NCBI GenBank assembly: GCA_947166165.1
Contig: CAMVDK010000005.1
Location: 1 to 28,311, forward strand
Reading direction: 5' to 3'
DNA from: an uncultured Porphyromonadaceae bacterium
GTDB lineage: Bacteria; Bacteroidota; Bacteroidia; Bacteroidales; Muribaculaceae
Length of the DNA stretch: 28,311 nucleotides
Notes under the pieces: generated by a model
Databases searched by the model: none
Seen by the model: the letters and a program-made list of their open reading frames with translations, nothing else
What the model was told of the DNA's origin: nothing
Made by a program: the position numbers and the translations under genes
In this document: in pieces, positions 24,971-28,311 of the stretch
How positions within the stretch are numbered: position 1 is the first letter of the stretch
How the letters are laid out: every line of letters starts with the position of its first letter

Positions 24971-26977
24971 ATGAACCGAATGAAACATCTGATATGGCTC
25001 ACCCTGTTGGCAGTGGTGGTGACGGTGAGCTCGTGCGAGGATTTCCTCGACGTTGACGAATACTTCGACGACACGTTGAAGTACGACTCGGTGTTCGTCT
25101 CGCGCCAGAATCTGGAGCGCTACCTGTGGGGCGCCGCCGGACAGTTGCCCGACGAGAGCGCCATATTCGGCAACGACGTGCTGCCGGGCGAGACTGCCAC
25201 CGACGAGATATTCACGCTCATGACCGAGGACCTGTTCCACGGCAAGTGCCTCACGCTGGACCTGGTGAGCTCGAGCAACCTGCGCGGCATGAACGCCTGG
25301 GACCCCTGCTACCGCGTGATACGCAAGTGCAACACCATCCTGGCGCGCATCGGCGAGTGCAAGGACATCACCGCCCTGCAGCGCAGCGAGCTGGTGGGCT
25401 ACGCCCACTTCCTGCGCGGCTATGCCTACTCGATGATTCTGATGAGCCACGGCCCGGCAGTGCTGCTGGGCGACGACGTGCTCGACACCAACCGCGACGC
25501 CGACTACTACGAGCGCGGGCGAGCCACCTACGACGAGACGGTCGACTACATCTGCAACGAGCTGGAGATTGCGGCCGACTTCATTCCCGAAGACGTGCCC
25601 ATCTTGAACTTCGGGCGCCCGACCAAGGGTGCCGCCTATGCGCTGATTGCCCGCGTGCGCCTGCATGCGGCCAGCCCGGCCTTCAACGGCGGAGCCGCCG
25701 CCCACCGCTACTTCGGCAGCTGGACGCGCTCGTCGGACGGTGCCTACTACGTGTCGCAGACCTACGACGAGGGCAAGTGGGCACTGGCCGCGGCCGCCTG
25801 CAAGCGCGTAATGGACATGAAGCGATACCAGCTGCACACCGTCGAGAAGACCACCTCGGGCGGCGACGTCACCGAACTCACGCCCGAACTTCCCGCCACG
25901 GTGAGCGATGCCGACTTCCCCAACGGTGCCGGCAACATCGACCCGCTGAAGAGCTACACCAACATGTTCAACGGCACCACCTATCCCGTGCAGAACAAGG
26001 AGCTGATATGGGGCAAAACCAGCGGCTCGATACAGGCCTTCACGCAGCAGTCGTTCCCCATCTACATGAATGGCTTCAACGGCATGTGCCTGCCGCAGAA
26101 GGTGATCGATGCCTACCGCATGCGCGACGGCAAGACCATCGACGAGGCGCGCGCCGCCGGCGAATACAGCGAGACGGGCAACTCGCGCGTGCTGCAGTAC
26201 TTTTCGGGCTACCGCGTGCTGCGCGGCACCAACAACATGTATGTCAACCGCGAGATGCGCTTCTATGCCTGCGTGGGCTACAGCGGCTGCTACTGGCCTG
26301 CCACCTCGTGCTCCAACCAGAACTTCCGCCAGCAGACCATCTACTACTACAACGGTGCCAACGCCGGCCGCGACAAGGCCATCCAGGAGCCGCGCAACCA
26401 GTGCATCACCGGCTATGTGCTCAAGAAGTACATCCACCCCGAGGACAACTGGTATAACGGCGACGGCTCGACACGCACCTCGAAGACGTTCCCCATCATC
26501 CGCTATGCCGAAATCCTGCTCTCGTATGCCGAGGCCGTCAACCACCTGACGGCGAGCCACACGGTCACGCTGCCCAGCGGCCAGAGCTACACCCTGAGCC
26601 GCGCGGCCAACCTCGACGAAGCCCTGCAGGCCGTCAACCAGGTGCGCTTCCGCGCCGGACAGCCGGCAGTGAGTGCCGCCGAGGCCGCCTCCGAGACCTC
26701 GCTCGACGAGGCCATACGCCACGAGCGCTTCATTGAGTTTATGGCCGAGGGGCGCCGCTACTACGACGTGCGCCGATGGGGCATCCTCGAGGAAGTGGAA
26801 AGCGAGCCCATCACCGGCATGAACGTGGAAGCCGACGCCAGCAACTACTTTGTGCGCACCATCGTCAACCACAGCGACTACCGCAACCGCACCTGCGACC
26901 GCAAAATGGTGCTGCTGCCCCTTGAGCGCAACGAGGTGCGCAAATCACGATCGCTTGACCAAAACCCCGGATGGTGA
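24971..26977 (+). CDS. SusD-family glycan-binding outer-membrane lipoprotein (RagB/SusD)
   Basis: This 668-residue lipoprotein has lipobox VSSC followed by the SusD-typical EDFLDVDEYFDD. TPR-like helices carry the usual blocks: RVIRKCNTILARIGE, LVGYAHFLRGYAYSMILMSHGP, AAYALIARVRLHAASPAFNG, and near the C-terminus IIRYAEILLSYAEAVN, ALQAVNQVRFRAGQP, EAIRHERFIEFMAEGRRYYDVRRWG and VLLPLERNEV. It forms the surface lid over the SusC channel and captures the glycan. At 668 residues it is longer than a classic SusD (about 550), mainly through insertions in the middle (around 290-480). The Met at 24980 is an equally possible start, three codons later. The next gene begins 31 bp downstream. Confidence 0.97.
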   Translation: MNRMKHLIWLTLLAVVVTVSSCEDFLDVDEYFDDTLKYDSVFVSRQNLERYLWGAAGQLPDESAIFGNDVLPGETATDEIFTLMTEDLFHGKCLTLDLVSSSNLRGMNAWDPCYRVIRKCNTILARIGECKDITALQRSELVGYAHFLRGYAYSMILMSHGPAVLLGDDVLDTNRDADYYERGRATYDETVDYICNELEIAADFIPEDVPILNFGRPTKGAAYALIARVRLHAASPAFNGGAAAHRYFGSWTRSSDGAYYVSQTYDEGKWALAAAACKRVMDMKRYQLHTVEKTTSGGDVTELTPELPATVSDADFPNGAGNIDPLKSYTNMFNGTTYPVQNKELIWGKTSGSIQAFTQQSFPIYMNGFNGMCLPQKVIDAYRMRDGKTIDEARAAGEYSETGNSRVLQYFSGYRVLRGTNNMYVNREMRFYACVGYSGCYWPATSCSNQNFRQQTIYYYNGANAGRDKAIQEPRNQCITGYVLKKYIHPEDNWYNGDGSTRTSKTFPIIRYAEILLSYAEAVNHLTASHTVTLPSGQSYTLSRAANLDEALQAVNQVRFRAGQPAVSAAEAASETSLDEAIRHERFIEFMAEGRRYYDVRRWGILEEVESEPITGMNVEADASNYFVRTIVNHSDYRNRTCDRKMVLLPLERNEVRKSRSLDQNPGW

Positions 26978-27008
26978 CACCCCCGTCCACCTTAAACGCA
27001 TCATAGCA

Positions 27009-27938
27009 ATGAAAATCAGCAAAACATATCTTCTGGCCGCACTTGCACTGCCGCTGCTGCTGGCCAGCTGCGACGAGAACGAGCAATTCCGCGGCGAGCT
27101 GTACAAGAAGGTGATTTATCTGCTCAGCGACGACGACTACACCTTCGAGAGCGTGCATGAGCTGGGCAGCCCCACCACGGGCTACGTGACCGTGTACTGC
27201 GGCGGCACCGAGCACATCGGCAGCGACGTCACCGTCGAGCTCGAGCGCGACCCCGACGCCGTGTTCGAGTACAACTACATGTACTTCGACATCGACGAGA
27301 GCCGCTACGCCCACGAGCTGCCTGCCAGCAAATACAGCATCGCCAGCTACCAGACGGTGCTGCGCGCCGACAGCCCCGACAACTACAGCCTGCTGCCCAT
27401 CAGCGTAGACCCCGAAGGGCTCAGCCCCGACTCCATCTACCTGATTCCGCTGCGCATCAAGTCGGCCTCGGCCTACGAAATCAACCCCGACAAGCGGCGC
27501 GTGCTCTACCAGGTGCTGCTCAAGAACCAGTATGCCACCATGGAGTCTACCACCTACTACCAGGTGACGGGCACCGAGACGCGTGGCGAGGGCGACGAGG
27601 CTGCGGCCAGCGGCATCTCGGTCACCCGCATCTTTGCCCCGCTGAGCAAGAACCAGGTGCGCTGCTTTGCCGGCACCCACACCTACAACCCCTCCAACGT
27701 GGCCAAGAGCGAAATCGACACCTACGCCATGACGCTCACCATTGCCGACGACAAGTCAATCACCATCACCCCCTATGCCGACCTCGAGGTGGAGATGCTG
27801 GGCGGCAGTGCCGACAACCACTGCTCGACCAACAAGCGCGGCCAATTCGTGTTCAACCTCCACTACCGCTTCAAGGACATGGTGGGCGGCCAGAACACCT
27901 GGATTGAGATGGTGGAAACCTGTGTGCAACGCAACTAA
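27009..27938 (+). CDS. DUF1735/DUF4361-type surface lipoprotein (SusE-position glycan-binding candidate)
   Basis: This 309-residue lipoprotein has a signal peptide with lipobox LLASC at residues 17-21. The N-terminal half (about 22-180) has DUF1735 (BT_3987 N-terminal type) features: KKVIYLLSDDDYTFESVHEL, VTVELERDPDAVFEYNYMYF in two runs, YAHELPASKYSI and SIYLIPLRIKSAS. The C-terminal half (TTYYQVTGTE to IEMVETCVQRN) resembles DUF4361. These domains form beta-sandwiches in proteins encoded next to SusCD and are thought to bind glycans at the cell surface; catalysis is not expected. The ATG at 27009 precedes the signal peptide, and the longer in-frame extension overlaps SusD. A GH92 gene starts 20 bp after its stop, an arrangement seen in N-glycan/mannan loci of Bacteroides. 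Confidence 0.88.
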   Translation: MKISKTYLLAALALPLLLASCDENEQFRGELYKKVIYLLSDDDYTFESVHELGSPTTGYVTVYCGGTEHIGSDVTVELERDPDAVFEYNYMYFDIDESRYAHELPASKYSIASYQTVLRADSPDNYSLLPISVDPEGLSPDSIYLIPLRIKSASAYEINPDKRRVLYQVLLKNQYATMESTTYYQVTGTETRGEGDEAAASGISVTRIFAPLSKNQVRCFAGTHTYNPSNVAKSEIDTYAMTLTIADDKSITITPYADLEVEMLGGSADNHCSTNKRGQFVFNLHYRFKDMVGGQNTWIEMVETCVQRN

Positions 27939-27958
27939 AGCTTACGCCAGCCCGAGTC

Positions 27959-28311
27959 ATGAACCACATCCGTTCACTGCTATTGAGCTTGCCGGCTCTG
28001 CTGTGCGCGCCAGGCGCGCGGGCGGCAGAGCAGCCCGTCGACTATGTGAACCCGCACATGGGCGGCATCAGCCACCTGCTCGCCCCCACCAGGCCGACGG
28101 TCCAGGTGCCCTACGGCATGCTGCGCCTGTATCCGCAGCGCGGCAGCTATGTGGACGGCCGCATCGACGGGCTGCCCGTGCTAGTGCTCAACCACCGCGA
28201 GAATTGCTGCTTCAACCTCTCGGCCACTCAAGCTGCCGACGGCGAGTTGCACACGGTGATGCGCACCGACTACGACAACGAGTGCATCACGCCCTACAGC
28301 TACCGCACCGA
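27959..28311 (+). CDS. Glycoside hydrolase family 92 protein, N-terminal fragment (cut by window edge)
   Basis: An open frame starts at ATG 27959 and runs off the right edge after 117 codons. It begins with a signal peptide (hydrophobic LLLSLPALLCAPGARA, cleavage around residue 23). The GH92-type opening VDYVNPHMGGISHLLAPTRP and PYGMLRLYPQRGSY follow, then NHRENCCFNLSAT and YDNECITPYSYR. This N-terminal sandwich differs from that of the GH92 at 15853, which opens with HVNPLVGTALKGEGG, so the two are paralogues rather than a recent duplication. Catalytic motifs lie outside the window and cannot be checked. It is the last visible gene of the plus-strand arm. Confidence 0.85.
   Translation, partial: MNHIRSLLLSLPALLCAPGARAAEQPVDYVNPHMGGISHLLAPTRPTVQVPYGMLRLYPQRGSYVDGRIDGLPVLVLNHRENCCFNLSATQAADGELHTVMRTDYDNECITPYSYRT

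Noticed and set aside
18895..26872. Long minus-strand open frames antisense to the alpha-galactosidase, TIG/NHL, SusC and SusD genes (974, 822 and 636 codons)
   Set aside because: Same codon-bias shadow: they are His/Val/Gly/Ala-rich, have no signal peptide or domain, and lie opposite well-identified genes.
1..28311. CRISPR array, tRNA/rRNA genes, insertion sequences or phage genes
   Set aside because: No regularly spaced repeats, cloverleaf-like segments, transposase motifs or phage proteins were seen on either strand by eye.

Overview
The window looks like a GC-rich member of the Bacteroidales. Supporting features are a SusC/SusD pair, a one-protein hybrid two-component regulator (HTCS), a probable type IX secretion (T9SS) C-terminal domain, a BspA-like leucine-rich-repeat protein ending in dockerin-like repeats, dense Sus-type lipoproteins, almost no Shine-Dalgarno signals, and TAnnTTTG promoter boxes. 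The dockerin-like motif style (DVDGN..VDVDDMNIIINI) recalls Muribaculaceae/Prevotellaceae, but the family cannot be fixed from sequence reading alone. No tRNA, rRNA, CRISPR, transposase or phage gene was seen.

Layout. (1) Bases 1-1275, minus strand: a broken BspA-like LRR/dockerin-like secreted protein with two in-frame stops, running off the left edge. (2) Bases 1276-1533: AT-rich spacer with a tandem repeat, a 10-bp hairpin and a strong 17-bp-stem terminator that closes the next operon. (3) Bases 1534-13551, minus strand: a tight five-gene operon read in the order HTCS regulator, GH43 (subfamily-24-like exo-beta-1,3-galactanase type), FG-GAP/VCBS propeller protein with FnIII and probable T9SS domain, GH2 enzyme with an embedded discoidin-like domain, SASA-type O-acetylesterase. 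(4) Bases 13552-13763: divergent promoter region. (5) Bases 13764 to the right edge, plus strand: GH2 beta-galactosidase-like, GH92 alpha-mannosidase, then (after a second promoter) clan GH-D alpha-galactosidase-like enzyme, TIG-NHL lipoprotein, SusC, SusD, DUF1735/DUF4361-type lipoprotein, and the first 117 codons of a second GH92.

Together this reads as one polysaccharide utilization locus with two divergent arms. The SusC/SusD complex with the surface lipoproteins would capture and import glycan. The GH2, GH43, GH-D and GH92 enzymes would remove beta-galactosyl, alpha-galactosyl and alpha-mannosyl residues, the esterase would remove acetyl groups, and the HTCS would sense a released oligosaccharide in the periplasm. 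The mixture suggests a branched, acetylated heteroglycan such as a glycoprotein glycan or an arabinogalactan-like polymer; the exact substrate is inference.

The most notable non-coding signal is an 18-bp element (15/18 identical) upstream of the HTCS promoter and the alpha-galactosidase/SusCD promoter, placed 25 and 35 bp before near-identical TAATTTTGC boxes. A core version sits at the 35-bp distance in the GH2 promoter. This is a plausible operator for the locus regulator.
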